The position numbers were made by a program, and so were the translations under genes. A stretch of 64,000 nucleotides of DNA from Sporolactobacillus spathodeae (GTDB taxonomy: Bacteria > Bacillota > Bacilli > Bacillales > Sporolactobacillaceae): assembly GCF_016908935.1 (NCBI RefSeq), contig NZ_JAFBEV010000003.1, forward strand, positions 123,637-187,636. The letters are read 5' to 3'. Shown here piece by piece: positions 9,510 to 19,123 of this stretch (the first letter of the stretch is position 1; each line of letters opens with the position of its first letter). Below the pieces are notes generated by a model. The model worked only from the letters and a program-made list of their open reading frames with translations, ran no database searches and was not told where the DNA came from.

Positions 9510-10955
9510 ATGAGTATTAAAAAAAATTATTTATATAATCTGATCTATCAAGTTTTAGTCATGATCCTGCCACTCATCACTGTTCCTTATGTTTCGCGTG
9601 TCCTGCTTCCGCATGGCGTTGGGACCTTCGCATATACAGCTTCGATCGTTTCCTACTTTTCTTTTTTAGGCATCCTTGGCATTGATACTTATGGAAATAA
9701 GCTGATTGCCATGTCCAGGGATGATAAGCGAAAGATGAGTGAGAACTTTTTCAGCCTCTATTTTCTGCAGCTGATGCTTACGATGACTTCATTGATCGTT
9801 TATATAATCACTGCCATTTTCTTCATTCAGCAGGACCGGTCAATTGCCTTGATTCAGACAATTAGTCTACTTGGAACCGTTTTTGATTGCTCCTGGTTTT
9901 TTTTCGGCATCGAACTATTCAAAAAAATTGTCACGCGGAATATTATCATTAAGCTACTTTCTTTAGCAGCGATTTTCATATTGGTGAAACAGCCATCGGA
10001 TTTACCGGTTTATACAGTAATTATGTGTCTTTCTGTTTTTCTAAGTTCGCTAATTATGTGGGTTTACCTTAAAGGGCGAATCATGATCGTTAGGGTTTCC
10101 TTTCGTCAGATCATGACGCATTTAAAACCATCGATGATCTATTTTATTCCAGGCATTGCGCTTCAGGTCTATTTCGTTCTGAACAAAACAATGATCGGCA
10201 TTGTGGCCAATAATAGTGAGGTTGGCATTTTTGACTATGCAGATAAAATTAGAATGATGGCTTTATCCGTGGTGACGTCGCTTGGAACGGTCATGCTTCC
10301 CAGAATGGCGCATACATTCGCTGTCGGAAAGATTGAGAAAGCGAAGGAGTATCTTCTTAAATCACTGGATTTCTCCACACTTTTAGCGATTCCGCTGATG
10401 TTCGGTGTTGCGGCTATTGCCAAAGAATTTATTCCTTGGTATATGGGCGAGCACTTTTTAAAAAGCATTGTTGTCTTGATTATCCTTGCGCCGACAATTG
10501 TACTCATGGCTTGGAGCGGCGTTTTTGGCACGCAGTATCTGCTTCCGCTTGGAAAGATGAAGGCCTATACGGCTTCGGTCTATGCGGGAGCAATTGTCAA
10601 TTTTGGAGCGAATCTGTTACTCATAAAGCCATTTGGATCGATTGGTGCAAGTTTCGCGACGCTTGCTGCGGAGGTCGTGGTGACACTCGTGCAGCTTTAT
10701 TATGTCCGGGCACTTATTCCATTCAAACATATTGTTCCAAAAACGATGTATTATTTAGGGGCAGGCACCGTGATGTTTCTATTGCTTCAAATGATCGGGC
10801 GTATGATGGGGGCGTCAATCCTAACGACTGGTGTTCAAGTAGCACTTGGCTGTGTCGTTTACTTTGCAAGCATCGCGCTTATTGAAACGATGAAACATGA
10901 CGGTATGGTTTATCATGAAATTGGAAAGGTGTTACAGAAATACAGGAGCAGGTGA
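9510..10955 (+). CDS. Wzx-like polysaccharide flippase
   Basis: Moves the completed lipid-linked repeat unit across the membrane. About 12-14 hydrophobic segments run through 481 residues, and the N-terminus (LIYQVLVMILPLITVPYVSRVLLPHG) is typical of the Wzx/PST branch of the MOP superfamily. The frame is open from 9441, but the first 23 codons are hydrophilic and lack a ribosome site. The ATG at 9510 begins the conserved N-terminus. With the Wzz, CpsD, priming transferase and Wzy genes upstream it completes a Wzx/Wzy-type export set. Confidence 0.88.
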   Translation: MSIKKNYLYNLIYQVLVMILPLITVPYVSRVLLPHGVGTFAYTASIVSYFSFLGILGIDTYGNKLIAMSRDDKRKMSENFFSLYFLQLMLTMTSLIVYIITAIFFIQQDRSIALIQTISLLGTVFDCSWFFFGIELFKKIVTRNIIIKLLSLAAIFILVKQPSDLPVYTVIMCLSVFLSSLIMWVYLKGRIMIVRVSFRQIMTHLKPSMIYFIPGIALQVYFVLNKTMIGIVANNSEVGIFDYADKIRMMALSVVTSLGTVMLPRMAHTFAVGKIEKAKEYLLKSLDFSTLLAIPLMFGVAAIAKEFIPWYMGEHFLKSIVVLIILAPTIVLMAWSGVFGTQYLLPLGKMKAYTASVYAGAIVNFGANLLLIKPFGSIGASFATLAAEVVVTLVQLYYVRALIPFKHIVPKTMYYLGAGTVMFLLLQMIGRMMGASILTTGVQVALGCVVYFASIALIETMKHDGMVYHEIGKVLQKYRSR

Positions 10956-11004
10956 CAAATAGGGTGAAGGGTCCTGATAGAAAAAAAGTGCCGGTGCCAA
11001 TTTT

Positions 11005-11140
11005 TTTTATGCGTTAAGAATGTATACGATTTCAGAGGAAATAAGTATAAGATACACGCCGCGCGTCTCATTAGACAACTAGAATCTGCGCGGCTCTAAC
11101 ACGGTGCTCTCACAAGATGCAAGCGCGTTACACTGTATTT
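11005..11140. repeat. Diverged copy of the GC-rich intergenic repeat
   Basis: The left edge AAGAATGTATACGATTTCAG matches the left edges at 27706 and 55607. The GC-rich middle aligns better with the reverse complement of the 55.6-kb copy (TAGACA...GAATCTGCG against CAGACA...GATTCTGCG). It lies in the convergent gap between the two halves of the polysaccharide locus. Confidence 0.45.
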
Positions 11141-11171
11141 TCCACACAAAATCATATTTGTTTATTATTAC

Positions 11172-11198
11172 AAAAAAAGCGGACATTGCGATGTCCGC
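11172..11198 (-). terminator. Rho-independent terminator of the - strand sugar operon
   Basis: The perfect 8-bp stem GCGGACAT/ATGTCCGC with a 4-base loop is followed on the - strand by seven T. It sits six bases beyond the GT14 stop codon. Confidence 0.9.
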
Positions 11199-11203
11199 TT
11201 CAA

Positions 11204-12082
11204 TCAATATACGTTCCTGAATTTTTCAATTTCATCGATGATTTTTGATGATTCATCATTGAATTTTCGTGCGAAGCAATAAATGGCTAACTTGTGATTG
11301 CCATAAATAAATTCATTTTTGAATTGTCGTAGATGCATGCTTTGAATAATCGAGGGGTAGGGAGGACCAGATTCCCAATCGGTATAGGTTAGCGTATTCC
11401 GGACCGTATGTGCGAAAGGGGAGTTCATTATGATCGTTTGAAAAAACATTTCATCCGGGACGAATGTATGTTTAAAGAATGAGACCCATTCATCATTCGT
11501 AGATAAAAAGCTTAACAGATAGTCAACAAATGCATTATTGAATGCCCACCATTGACTGCCGGCATAGGGCCGATAATCTTGGTGCGTTTGGGGATAAGCC
11601 CTTCGGATTCCGGAAATACGAACCAACCGGTTTGTTGCCTTAGCTGGTAAGGATTGTAGCGTCACGTCTCGATCACATTCGAGGCGATAACAAAACAAGC
11701 GATCAAAAGTCTTATTGAGCGTAGGCATGGGTTCAGCTTCGATAAAATTTATTGCTTGATTTTTCTCAAACAATTCTTCAATATAGGCATTGCTTTTTAT
11801 TGGGTAGTCCACGCCGCTTAAGAGTACAAAGCGATCAAAACGTTCAAAATGGAAAGCGGCTTTTAACAGTTCAATAGTCGCTTCCACCATGCTGAACCCG
11901 CCCCAGTTGATGGCATAATGCTGCGGAATTACTTGGACATGATAAAATTCATCAAAGGATACCGTGGGTGCTTTCCGATCAATATGAATAAAAAAGTACG
12001 TATCCTTGGTTTGAATCGCTCGGATTAACCGCTTTAGATGATCAAAATGATTATGGGCAATCACTAAGTAGGCAATCTTCAT
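11204..12082 (-). CDS. GT14-type (core-2/I-branching-like) glycosyltransferase
   Basis: The N-terminus (IAYLVIAHNHFDHLKRLIRAI, then FFIHIDRKAP) and the later LLSGVDYPIKS and GSQWWAFN stretches match the bacterial 'branch' family GT14, related to beta-1,6-N-acetylglucosaminyltransferases. At 292 aa it is normal for bacterial members. It is the last gene of the - strand operon, 69 bp after the aminotransferase. It probably adds a side-branch sugar. The true donor is unknown. Confidence 0.82.
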   Translation of the reverse strand: MKIAYLVIAHNHFDHLKRLIRAIQTKDTYFFIHIDRKAPTVSFDEFYHVQVIPQHYAINWGGFSMVEATIELLKAAFHFERFDRFVLLSGVDYPIKSNAYIEELFEKNQAINFIEAEPMPTLNKTFDRLFCYRLECDRDVTLQSLPAKATNRLVRISGIRRAYPQTHQDYRPYAGSQWWAFNNAFVDYLLSFLSTNDEWVSFFKHTFVPDEMFFQTIIMNSPFAHTVRNTLTYTDWESGPPYPSIIQSMHLRQFKNEFIYGNHKLAIYCFARKFNDESSKIIDEIEKFRNVY

Positions 12083-12151
12083 TTTTGAACACGCTGCTTT
12101 CTTTTAAGCTTTCCTTTTAGCTGTGCGAAAAATGTTGATCGGTGTTCTTTT

Positions 12152-13261
12152 TCAAAGGGCGTTTGGTTTCCATCCATTTGTTGTCTCAATCACATAGCTT
12201 ATTTCCTCATCAGTCATCCCATACCACATCGGGAGACTGATTTCTTCATCGGCAATTTGTTCGGCAATTGGCAACTGCCCGCGACTCATGTTTAAATCCT
12301 TATAGGCTTCCTGAAGGTGAATGGGGATTGGATAGTGAATCACGGTCTGGATTCCGTTTTCTTCTAAGTACTTCTGGAAATCCTGCCTTTTCTTGGTTCG
12401 AACAGCAAAAACGTGCCAAATAGGCTCAGAATCCTGGTTGATTGATGGCTTTATGATTTGAGTCTGAGTAATTTGCGTGAGGTATCTTTCAGCAATCATT
12501 TGTCTCTGCTTATTCCACTGATCTAAATGGCGCAGTTTTATCCTTAAAAAACCTGCCTGAATCTCGTCGAGCCTGGAATTAATGCCTTGATAAATATTAT
12601 GGTATTTCCGATCGGATCCATAATTGGTTAATGCTTTTACTTTTGTCGCTAATGCCAGATCATTTGTGACCACGGCTCCTGCATCCCCGAGCGCCCCTAA
12701 GTTCTTACTCGGGTAAAAGCTGAATCCAGCAGCATCGCCAAGATTTCCTGCCCGGATGCCTTTGTATTTGGCACCATGTGCTTGAGCAGCATCCTCGATT
12801 ACTTTCAACCCGTATTTTTTGGCAATCTGGTTAATTGAATCCATATCCGCAGGTTGACCGTACAAATGAACGACAATAATTGCCTTTGTTTTCTCTGTAA
12901 TTTTCTCTTCAATGAGCTCAGGGTTGATCAAATAGGTTTTGATATCCGGCTCAACAAATACGGGTTTGGCGCCTGTATAGGATACGGCAAGGGCCGTCGC
13001 AATATAGGTGTTGGAAGGGACGATGACTTCATCTCCTTCATGAATTTCATATCCTCTTAGGATTAAGTATAACGAGCTGAGTCCGTTCCCACAGCCAATA
13101 CAGTAGTTTGCACCACAAAAGTTTGCAAATTCGCTTTCGAAGCTTTTAACCTCTGGGCCATTGATATACCAATCTTTTTGGTAAAGATCATGAAACTTAT
13201 TTAAAATTTCTTTCTCAAGCTCTTTGTGCATTGGCCCAAAACTAACGAAAGATACCTTCAT
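12152..13261 (-). CDS. dTDP-3-oxo-hexose aminotransferase (FdtB/QdtB-like)
   Basis: PLP enzyme of the DegT/DnrJ/EryC1 family. It contains [13 protein letters not shown], the [11 protein letters not shown] segment with the PLP-binding acid, and [15 protein letters not shown] with the internal aldimine lysine. The family aminates keto-sugar nucleotides. Together with the adjacent ketoisomerase, rmlA and rmlB, the simplest substrate is dTDP-3-keto-6-deoxyhexose, giving dTDP-3-amino-3,6-dideoxyhexose (Fuc3N or Qui3N type). At 369 aa its length is typical. The choice between galacto and gluco products cannot be settled here. Confidence 0.85.
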   Translation of the reverse strand: MKVSFVSFGPMHKELEKEILNKFHDLYQKDWYINGPEVKSFESEFANFCGANYCIGCGNGLSSLYLILRGYEIHEGDEVIVPSNTYIATALAVSYTGAKPVFVEPDIKTYLINPELIEEKITEKTKAIIVVHLYGQPADMDSINQIAKKYGLKVIEDAAQAHGAKYKGIRAGNLGDAAGFSFYPSKNLGALGDAGAVVTNDLALATKVKALTNYGSDRKYHNIYQGINSRLDEIQAGFLRIKLRHLDQWNKQRQMIAERYLTQITQTQIIKPSINQDSEPIWHVFAVRTKKRQDFQKYLEENGIQTVIHYPIPIHLQEAYKDLNMSRGQLPIAEQIADEEISLPMWYGMTDEEISYVIETTNGWKPNAL

Positions 13262-13268
13262 CGTTCGG

Positions 13269-14198
13269 TCATCTCCTAGAAATTTGAAGTTTGCGCTTAA
13301 CTAGATTTTTAAGGAGGTTTTTCACTCGGAGCATCATTTTGGCCACAATGACGTCAAGATAGATCCAGCTAATCAGGAACAGACGAAGCTTTTTCTCCGT
13401 TCGTCTACGGTAGTCAAACATCTTTTCTCGGTATAAATGCGTGCTTATTTTTTCTTTGAAGGGCAATATCTCCTGTGAGAGGACTCGGTTAATGTCTGCT
13501 TCTAACAGTGGATTCTTTGCTTTACCGGTGCTGATCCCGCCTAGTCTGTATTTTATGATCGTACGATTGATGAAATGAATGCGCTCGCCGGATCGCGCTA
13601 ATTTTAAGTACAACGGGTAATCATCCAAAACTTTGTAATTTTCATCTAAAAATCCATATTTGTCAATTAATTTCCGACTATATGAGGTGCAAGCGCCAGC
13701 TATGAAATTTCTTCTACACAATTCCTCGAAAAGTTGATCCATATTATTGAAAAATATCAATTTTCTCTTTTCTGGGGATCGGCGTAAAAATGTTCTCAAA
13801 CTTTGGTCATATTCGTCCATATAGCCGGTAATAATCGTAGCATCTGTTTTTTGAAATTCAGCCACTAATAAACGAATGACCTGTTCGTCGTAGAAACAAT
13901 CATCACAATCTAAGGGGACAATAAAGTCTCCTTTACATCTTTTTAGTGTGTGATTCGAATTTTTTACAATGCCGAGATTTGCCTCATTTTGCATCACTTG
14001 ATAATTGACGATGTTCCCATGTTTGTTTTTTTCTATATAAGATTCAAAAGCGGTTTTATTAAACGTTTTCGAGCAATCATCACTTATGATGATCTCGATA
14101 GTTGGATAATTTTGGTGGAGGACGGAATCGATGCATTGCTCCAAATAATTAGAATTATTATAGGTTAAGATCATCACAGACACTAATGGATGTCCCAA
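13269..14198 (-). CDS. Glycosyltransferase family 2
   Basis: GT-A enzyme with [30 protein letters not shown], and PLDCDDCF carrying the metal-binding acidic motif. The C-terminal 100 residues are basic and may sit on the membrane. An ATG at 14219 opens the frame but has no ribosome site. AAAGAGGTG lies inside that stretch, 7 bases before a TTG at 14198, which I take as the start. The gene sits 7 bp upstream of the aminotransferase and is part of the same operon. Confidence 0.84.
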   Translation of the reverse strand: MGHPLVSVMILTYNNSNYLEQCIDSVLHQNYPTIEIIISDDCSKTFNKTAFESYIEKNKHGNIVNYQVMQNEANLGIVKNSNHTLKRCKGDFIVPLDCDDCFYDEQVIRLLVAEFQKTDATIITGYMDEYDQSLRTFLRRSPEKRKLIFFNNMDQLFEELCRRNFIAGACTSYSRKLIDKYGFLDENYKVLDDYPLYLKLARSGERIHFINRTIIKYRLGGISTGKAKNPLLEADINRVLSQEILPFKEKISTHLYREKMFDYRRRTEKKLRLFLISWIYLDVIVAKMMLRVKNLLKNLVKRKLQISRR

Positions 14199-14254
14199 TA
14201 GGAAACACCTCTTTTTCATGGTGTATGATCAAATAAATATTGTTTAATCCCGAG

Positions 14255-15271
14255 TCACTCAATACTTCTACCGTATTGTTTTTTGTAGAAATTCATGTAT
14301 GCTCCAGTTTTTAGTTTATGCCACCATTCTTTATGAGTCAGATACCACTGAATGGTTTCGTTAATTCCTGTTTCAAAGTTATATTTTGGCTTCCAAGCAA
14401 GTTCTTTTTCTATCTTTGTTGCGTCAATTGCGTAGCGCCGGTCATGTCCCGGGCGATCGGAAACATATTTAATCAGGCAATGCGGCTTGTTCAACTTATC
14501 GAGAATGCGTTTGACAAGATCAATATTGCAGATTTCATTATGACCACCAATATTATAGATTTCACCGGGCTTTCCTTGATGTAAGACTTGATCAATTGCT
14601 GCACAGTGATCGGCAACATAGAGCCAATCACGCACATTTTTCCCATCACCGTAGACGGGCAATTCTCGATCTTCTAGAGCATTCGTGATAATTAAGGGAA
14701 TGAGTTTTTCAGGAAAATGGTAGGGTCCATAGTTATTGGAGCAGCGTGTAATATTAATCGCTAATCCGTACGTTTGATAATAAGCACGGACGATCATGTC
14801 TGCTGAAGCCTTGCTCGCAGAGTAGGGGCTGTTTGGTGCTAATGCGGTTTTCTCGGTGAAATAACCCGTTGGTCCTAAGGATCCGTAGACTTCGTCGGTT
14901 GATATTTGCAGGTATTTGTTCAAGTGTTTGTTTTTTGCTGCTTCAAGCAAGGTTTGTGTGCCAAGCACATTTGTTCTGATAAATAAATCCGGTTGGGTGA
15001 TACTCCGATCAACGTGGGATTCAGCGGCAAAATTAACAATCGTGTCAATCGCAAATTGATCAAGGACAGCATGAATCAGTTCGCTATTGCAGATATTCCC
15101 ATGAACAAAATGATAGTTTGGATGGTTTCGAACCGCCTCCAAATTGTCTAAATTGCCGGCATAGGTCAGTAAATCAAGATTAACGATTTGATAGTTGGGG
15201 TGGGTCTTTAACATATAATGAATAAAATTACTACCTATAAAACCGGCACCTCCAGTTACTAATACATGCAT
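14255..15271 (-). CDS. rmlB: dTDP-glucose 4,6-dehydratase
   Basis: Converts dTDP-glucose to dTDP-4-keto-6-deoxyglucose, the branch point for rhamnose and 3-amino sugars. It has the Rossmann motif TGGAGFIGSN at the N-terminus, STDEVYG, and the catalytic YSASKASAD (Tyr-x3-Lys). It is 338 aa from the ATG at 15271, which has GAGGT 8 bases upstream. A TTG three bases earlier is less likely. There is no rmlC or rmlD nearby, so the product more likely goes to the amino sugar than to dTDP-rhamnose. Confidence 0.94.
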   Translation of the reverse strand: MHVLVTGGAGFIGSNFIHYMLKTHPNYQIVNLDLLTYAGNLDNLEAVRNHPNYHFVHGNICNSELIHAVLDQFAIDTIVNFAAESHVDRSITQPDLFIRTNVLGTQTLLEAAKNKHLNKYLQISTDEVYGSLGPTGYFTEKTALAPNSPYSASKASADMIVRAYYQTYGLAINITRCSNNYGPYHFPEKLIPLIITNALEDRELPVYGDGKNVRDWLYVADHCAAIDQVLHQGKPGEIYNIGGHNEICNIDLVKRILDKLNKPHCLIKYVSDRPGHDRRYAIDATKIEKELAWKPKYNFETGINETIQWYLTHKEWWHKLKTGAYMNFYKKQYGRSIE

Positions 15272-15293
15272 CAATACTTACCTCCGTTCAATG

Positions 15294-16169
15294 CTATTGA
15301 ACATGATCCTTCAATATATTCAAAAGATATTGGCCATAATCATTTTTTTTTAAAGGCTGAGCCAGCCGAAATAATTTATCTTCATCTATATAACCCATAC
15401 GATAAGCAATTTCTTCAAGACTTGCAATTTGCAATCCTTGACGCTTCTCAACGGTTTGAATAAATAGGGAAGCACTTAACAAAGCTTCATGAGTACCTGT
15501 ATCAAGCCACGCAAATCCGCGGCCGAGTATTTCAACAGTGAGTGCTCCTTGTTTTAAATAGGCTGCATTCACTGAAGTAATTTCCAACTCGCCTCGGGCA
15601 GAAGGTTTAATCTCTTTTACAATATCGACCACCTGGTTATCATAGAAATAAAGACCGGTTACCGCATAGGCTGATTTCGGCCGTTTTGGCTTTTCTTCTA
15701 TTGATGTGACGTTGCCCATTTTATCAAATCCGATAATGCCGAATCGCTCGGGATCTTTCACTTTATAGCCAAATACGGTTGCCCCTTTTTTTTGTGAGGC
15801 AGCTTTATGCATAATCTTTTTAAAATCATCTCCGTAAAAAATGTTATCGCCAAGAATAAGCGCGACAGGATCGCCACCGATAAATTCTTTACCCAATAGA
15901 AAAGCCTCAGCCAATCCGTCGGGCTTTGGCTGAATCTTATATTTCAGCTGTATCCCAAGCTGTGACCCGTCACCAAGCAATGCTTTAAAAAGAGGGGTAT
16001 CTTTGGGTGTCGAAATAATGAGTATATCCCGGATGCCAGCCAACATTAAAACGGACAATGGATAGTAAATCATCGGTTTATCGTAGACAGGCAGTAGTTG
16101 CTTCGATATCGAGCACGTAATCGGATATAAACGCGTACCGCTTCCACCAGCCATGACAATTCCTTTCAA
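15294..16169 (-). CDS. rmlA: Glucose-1-phosphate thymidylyltransferase
   Basis: Makes dTDP-glucose from dTTP and glucose-1-phosphate, the first step of the dTDP-sugar pathway. The N-terminus [16 protein letters not shown] is the nucleotidyltransferase signature, followed by [15 protein letters not shown] and the metal-site region [10 protein letters not shown]. The 291 aa length equals that of known RmlA enzymes. The start is TTG with GGGGGA five bases upstream. It lies between the ketoisomerase and rmlB in the - strand operon. Confidence 0.94.
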   Translation of the reverse strand: MKGIVMAGGSGTRLYPITCSISKQLLPVYDKPMIYYPLSVLMLAGIRDILIISTPKDTPLFKALLGDGSQLGIQLKYKIQPKPDGLAEAFLLGKEFIGGDPVALILGDNIFYGDDFKKIMHKAASQKKGATVFGYKVKDPERFGIIGFDKMGNVTSIEEKPKRPKSAYAVTGLYFYDNQVVDIVKEIKPSARGELEITSVNAAYLKQGALTVEILGRGFAWLDTGTHEALLSASLFIQTVEKRQGLQIASLEEIAYRMGYIDEDKLFRLAQPLKKNDYGQYLLNILKDHVQ

Positions 16170-16231
16170 GAAAATCCCCCATTTCGAACGAATCCTTTCG
16201 ACAAGGCAGAAGAAAATCGGTGAGTAATAAA

Positions 16232-16663
16232 TTATAAAGGGTTTACAGGATGTTCTGCGAACGTGGCTTTTGCCTCCGTTAAATAATGGTTATAGTCTCT
16301 TATGTAGTCCTCTCCAGCATAATGTTCTGAAGCGACGACTAATAGGACGCTCTTTTTTGTAAAGTCAAACATTTCATGCCAGACAAGTGGACCAATATAG
16401 AGACCAACCGAAGGGTTGTTTAACTCGATGATTTGTTCTTCGTTTGGGTTCTTAACCTTTATTTTTATCGAACCATTCAGACAGATAAGCACTTGTTGCA
16501 GCCTTCGATGTGCATGAAAGCCTCTGGCGATGTTTTGCGCGACACCAGTAATGTAGTAAATGCGCTTTATTTTAAATGGGACATGAATCTTTTCTTCAAT
16601 AGACGTTAAATGACCGTCTTGACTGGCGATATCCTTAAATTTCAGCAACGCGCAATTATACAT
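16232..16663 (-). CDS. dTDP-4-oxo-6-deoxyglucose 3,4-ketoisomerase (FdtA/QdtA/WxcM-like)
   Basis: Small cupin enzyme (143 aa) that moves the keto group from C4 to C3, so that an aminotransferase can act at C3. The segment [20 protein letters not shown] carries the paired histidines (HAH) used by FdtA-type isomerases, and [11 protein letters not shown] is the second conserved cupin strand. It is the first gene of the - strand operon. GGGAGG lies 13 bases before the ATG, slightly far. FdtA gives a galacto product and QdtA a gluco product; I cannot tell which. Confidence 0.85.
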   Translation of the reverse strand: MYNCALLKFKDIASQDGHLTSIEEKIHVPFKIKRIYYITGVAQNIARGFHAHRRLQQVLICLNGSIKIKVKNPNEEQIIELNNPSVGLYIGPLVWHEMFDFTKKSVLLVVASEHYAGEDYIRDYNHYLTEAKATFAEHPVNPL

Positions 16664-16894
16664 GATGAACGGATCAACCTCCCATTAGAAGTCGGCCTTC
16701 GAAATAAATGGTCGCATGATTTTACAAAGCCTCTCGCATCTTTTGTATATGCGCTGCTTTCCAAAAAGAGTACAACAAGTTCGGTTGTTACCATGTGAGT
16801 TGTTTGGAGGAAGGGGCGCAAATGTGTGTAGAGCCTGTGACAAGTGTTTGTTTCAGGAAGCCTAATAGAAAGGCGAGTTTGAAGATTTTCACAC
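16664..16894. other. Gap upstream of the - strand sugar operon
   Basis: This stretch should hold the operon promoter. I see no convincing -35/-10 pair. The only symmetric sequence is AACAA-GTTCGG-TTGTT near 16777-16792, of unknown meaning. Open frames on both strands here have no family resemblance and overlap the neighbouring gene or terminator. Confidence 0.3.
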
Positions 16895-16926
16895 AAAAAA
16901 AAATCCCAACGTTGTCACGAAGGGAT
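16895..16926 (-). terminator. Terminator of the flavin-enzyme operon
   Basis: On the - strand an ATCCC...GGGAT stem with an inner CGT/ACG pairing and a short loop runs into nine T, just after the FMN reductase stop. Confidence 0.75.
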
Positions 16927-16944
16927 GATTATTGGACGATGAAG

Positions 16945-17511
16945 TTAAAAACCATATTCCTTTTCTTTCTCTTGACGCAACGTAGTATAGGTCTTTGTCA
17001 CAAGGACCATATCCTCAATCAGACGATTGATTCGAAACAGAATATCGTCATTGATAATCTGCTTTTGATAGAAATCTTTTTCTTCGATAAAGACATAGGT
17101 CTGTACGATCTGCGCTTTCATATAAGCGAGAATGGGTTTGAGTTGTTGTTCGGCCACAAGGTAATGCTTCGGCGAACCAGCGGTGATAACCATGCCGATC
17201 ACTTTGTCGCGAAATGCGTTGACTGGAAGCAAGTCAAATATATTTTTGAGCGTGGCTGGAATCGAAGCTTGGAAAATGGGGGTACCAATGATTAATGCAT
17301 CCGCATCCATGATCGTTTTCGTAACCCATTGCGTATCGCCTTCATACTCGAGATAATTCCGTCCATCGCTGAATGGAAGTTGATAATCAGCGAGGTCGAT
17401 TAAAGTCGTCGCAACATCTGGATAGTGTTCTTTGAGCGCTTTTAAAGCATAATCCATGGCTATTCTTGTTTTGCTGCCCACAATTGAACTGGATAATACG
17501 ACAAGATTCAT
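16945..17511 (-). CDS. NAD(P)H-dependent FMN reductase
   Basis: Flavodoxin-fold reductase of 188 aa (SsuE/NADPH-dependent FMN reductase family). It has the N-terminal LVVLSSSIVGSKTR phosphate-binding loop and the GTPIFQASIPATLKNIFDLL signature near residues 75-95. Its start lies two bases beyond the stop of the flavin-dependent monooxygenase gene, so it probably supplies reduced flavin to that enzyme in a two-component system. AAGGTG precedes the ATG. Confidence 0.88.
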   Translation of the reverse strand: MNLVVLSSSIVGSKTRIAMDYALKALKEHYPDVATTLIDLADYQLPFSDGRNYLEYEGDTQWVTKTIMDADALIIGTPIFQASIPATLKNIFDLLPVNAFRDKVIGMVITAGSPKHYLVAEQQLKPILAYMKAQIVQTYVFIEEKDFYQKQIINDDILFRINRLIEDMVLVTKTYTTLRQEKEKEYGF

Positions 17512-17513
17512 TC

Positions 17514-18581
17514 TTACACCTTCTTATTCGTTTGCGTATATTTTCGAATCGCTGGCAAGATTTTCTCGCCAATTACTTGAATATTCTTCTTGACCTTATC
17601 AGACGGCATGCCGCCGAAATCGATTTGGGCAATATAACGTTGATTCCCGAACAGTTCATGCTGATAAAGAATTTTTTCGATGATCTGCTGCGGGCTACCG
17701 ATATTGATTATACTATGCGGATCAGTCCCTTGGGCGAATAACTGCTTTGGAAAGCCCTGACCATTCGTATGTTTCATGCCTTCGTTAATTCGCGGATACA
17801 ATTCCCGAAGCGCTTCGCGCCCAGTATCAGCGGCAAAGAAAAAGCCAGCTGTGGTGACAGGAAGTGTTGCAGGATCATGGCCACTTGCCTCTGCAGCGTG
17901 TCGATAGGCGTCAATCGTCTGCTTAAAGGTGGAAGCTGACCCGCCTAAATGTGCCATAAACATAGGCACGCCGGCGTAACCTGCCTTTATCGCACTGGCT
18001 GCAGTGCCACCAACTGCTCTCCAGATCAGCATGGATCCGTTTTTCGGACGCGGCAATATTTCTGCATGCTTAAGCGGCGGGCGGAATTTGCCTTGCCAGT
18101 CAATGACTTGCGCCGCATTGATTTTCAAAAGCAGATCGAATTTCTCTTCAAATAAATCTTCATAATCGCGCAAATTATAACCAAGTAAATTAAATAATCC
18201 AATCCGCGATGCGCGTCCAGCGATAAGTTCGGCTCGTCCGCCTGAGATCAGATCGATTGTTGCAAAATTTTCGTAAACACGCACGGGGTCAGATGTACTG
18301 ATAATGGTTGATGAGCTTCCGATCTTTATATGTTTTGTTGCCTGAGCAATCGCTCCGAGTACGACTGCGTGCGCTTGGGTTGCGAAATAGTCCTGATGGC
18401 TTTCGCCAACACTGAAAAAGTCAATGCCGGCTTGATCAGCCAGTTTTGCATATTCAATGATTTCATGAATCCGTTGTTCGGCGGATATCCGTTTACCCGT
18501 CACGGGATCCGGCAGATGATCGCCGAGCGTATAGATGCCAAACTCAAGTTTATGGTTTGGCTTGAATTGGGAGTCACTCAT
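17514..18581 (-). CDS. LLM-class flavin-dependent oxidoreductase
   Basis: Bacterial-luciferase-like TIM-barrel oxygenase of 355 aa. Typical features are the N-terminal EFGIYTLGDHLPDP, FFSVGESHQDYFA, the GSSSTIISTSDPVRVYENFA substrate/flavin region, and GRAELIAGRASR. The family uses reduced FMN and oxygen on varied substrates (alkanesulfonates, amines, long-chain alkanes). The substrate here is not evident. It is coupled to the reductase that follows by a 2-bp gap. Confidence 0.88.
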   Translation of the reverse strand: MSDSQFKPNHKLEFGIYTLGDHLPDPVTGKRISAEQRIHEIIEYAKLADQAGIDFFSVGESHQDYFATQAHAVVLGAIAQATKHIKIGSSSTIISTSDPVRVYENFATIDLISGGRAELIAGRASRIGLFNLLGYNLRDYEDLFEEKFDLLLKINAAQVIDWQGKFRPPLKHAEILPRPKNGSMLIWRAVGGTAASAIKAGYAGVPMFMAHLGGSASTFKQTIDAYRHAAEASGHDPATLPVTTAGFFFAADTGREALRELYPRINEGMKHTNGQGFPKQLFAQGTDPHSIINIGSPQQIIEKILYQHELFGNQRYIAQIDFGGMPSDKVKKNIQVIGEKILPAIRKYTQTNKKV

Positions 18582-18785
18582 TTATATGATCCTGTCCTTT
18601 AATTTGATATTGTTGGGATTGCCATTCCTGAATTTGGCACAATGGATGTGCGCAACAGCTTTGCTTAATAGCAATTGTCAAGCGTAGCATGTTTCGTGTT
18701 TAGTTCTGTCTCTGTCAAGGATAATACAAATGAGAAAGAATATCGATTAACTTGCTCTTATAAACATATTCTAAAAAAGAGTACA

Positions 18786-18813
18786 GAAAAAGAGCACCTG
18801 TGAAGGTGCTCTT
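18786..18813 (-). terminator. Terminator behind the first YjcZ-type gene
   Basis: The stem AAGAGCACC/GGTGCTCTT with a 6-base loop is followed on the - strand by a T-rich run. The stem is palindromic and might also act for the opposite strand. Confidence 0.7.
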
Positions 18814-18854
18814 AATGGAGAGTGGATGTATATGGGCATTTGTGAATCAAAGTC

Positions 18855-19094
18855 TTATTCATGATGCTCATGATGTTCATGATGTTGGAATGTTGAACCA
18901 ATAATAATTAACAAGATAAACAAAACAATGAGCAGAGCGAAACCACTGCCAAAGCCGGTTCCACAACCACAACCATAACCATAGCCAGAGCCGTAACCAG
19001 AGCCAGAGCCATAACCGTAACCAGAGCCAGAGCCATAACCGTAACCAGAGCCAGGACGACCGCAACCGCAGCCTCCCATATAAGGACCACCCAT
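18855..19094 (-). CDS. YjcZ-family sporulation-associated small protein, Gly/Tyr-rich
   Basis: A 79-aa protein with a Gly-Tyr-Ser/Cys-rich N-terminal half, then a single membrane helix ([18 protein letters not shown]) and a His/Glu tail. The helix is the hallmark of the YjcZ/YrhK-like family of small spore-associated proteins. The N-terminal half is made of short repeats (GYGYGSGS type), which also produce long meaningless frames in the two other - strand frames. GGAGGTG precedes the ATG. A paralogue lies at 50895-51065 with a similar upstream region. Confidence 0.83.
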   Translation of the reverse strand: MGGPYMGGCGCGRPGSGYGYGSGSGYGYGSGSGYGSGYGYGCGCGTGFGSGFALLIVLFILLIIIGSTFQHHEHHEHHE

Positions 19095-19123
19095 AACGAC
19101 ACCTCCTCATCAACGTGATGCTG

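Noticed and set aside
10436..10885. 149-codon + frame inside the flippase gene
   Set aside because: Out-of-frame shadow of the Wzx gene; Cys/Trp-rich translation typical of a wrong frame.
16795..17295. + strand frame overlapping the FMN reductase, with a GGAGGAAGG site before one internal ATG
   Set aside because: Runs through the - strand terminator and antisense to a well-supported gene; the translation has no recognisable domain.
18960..19060. Tandem GYGYGS codon repeat considered as a CRISPR or satellite array
   Set aside because: Short in-frame codon repeat within one protein; no spacers.
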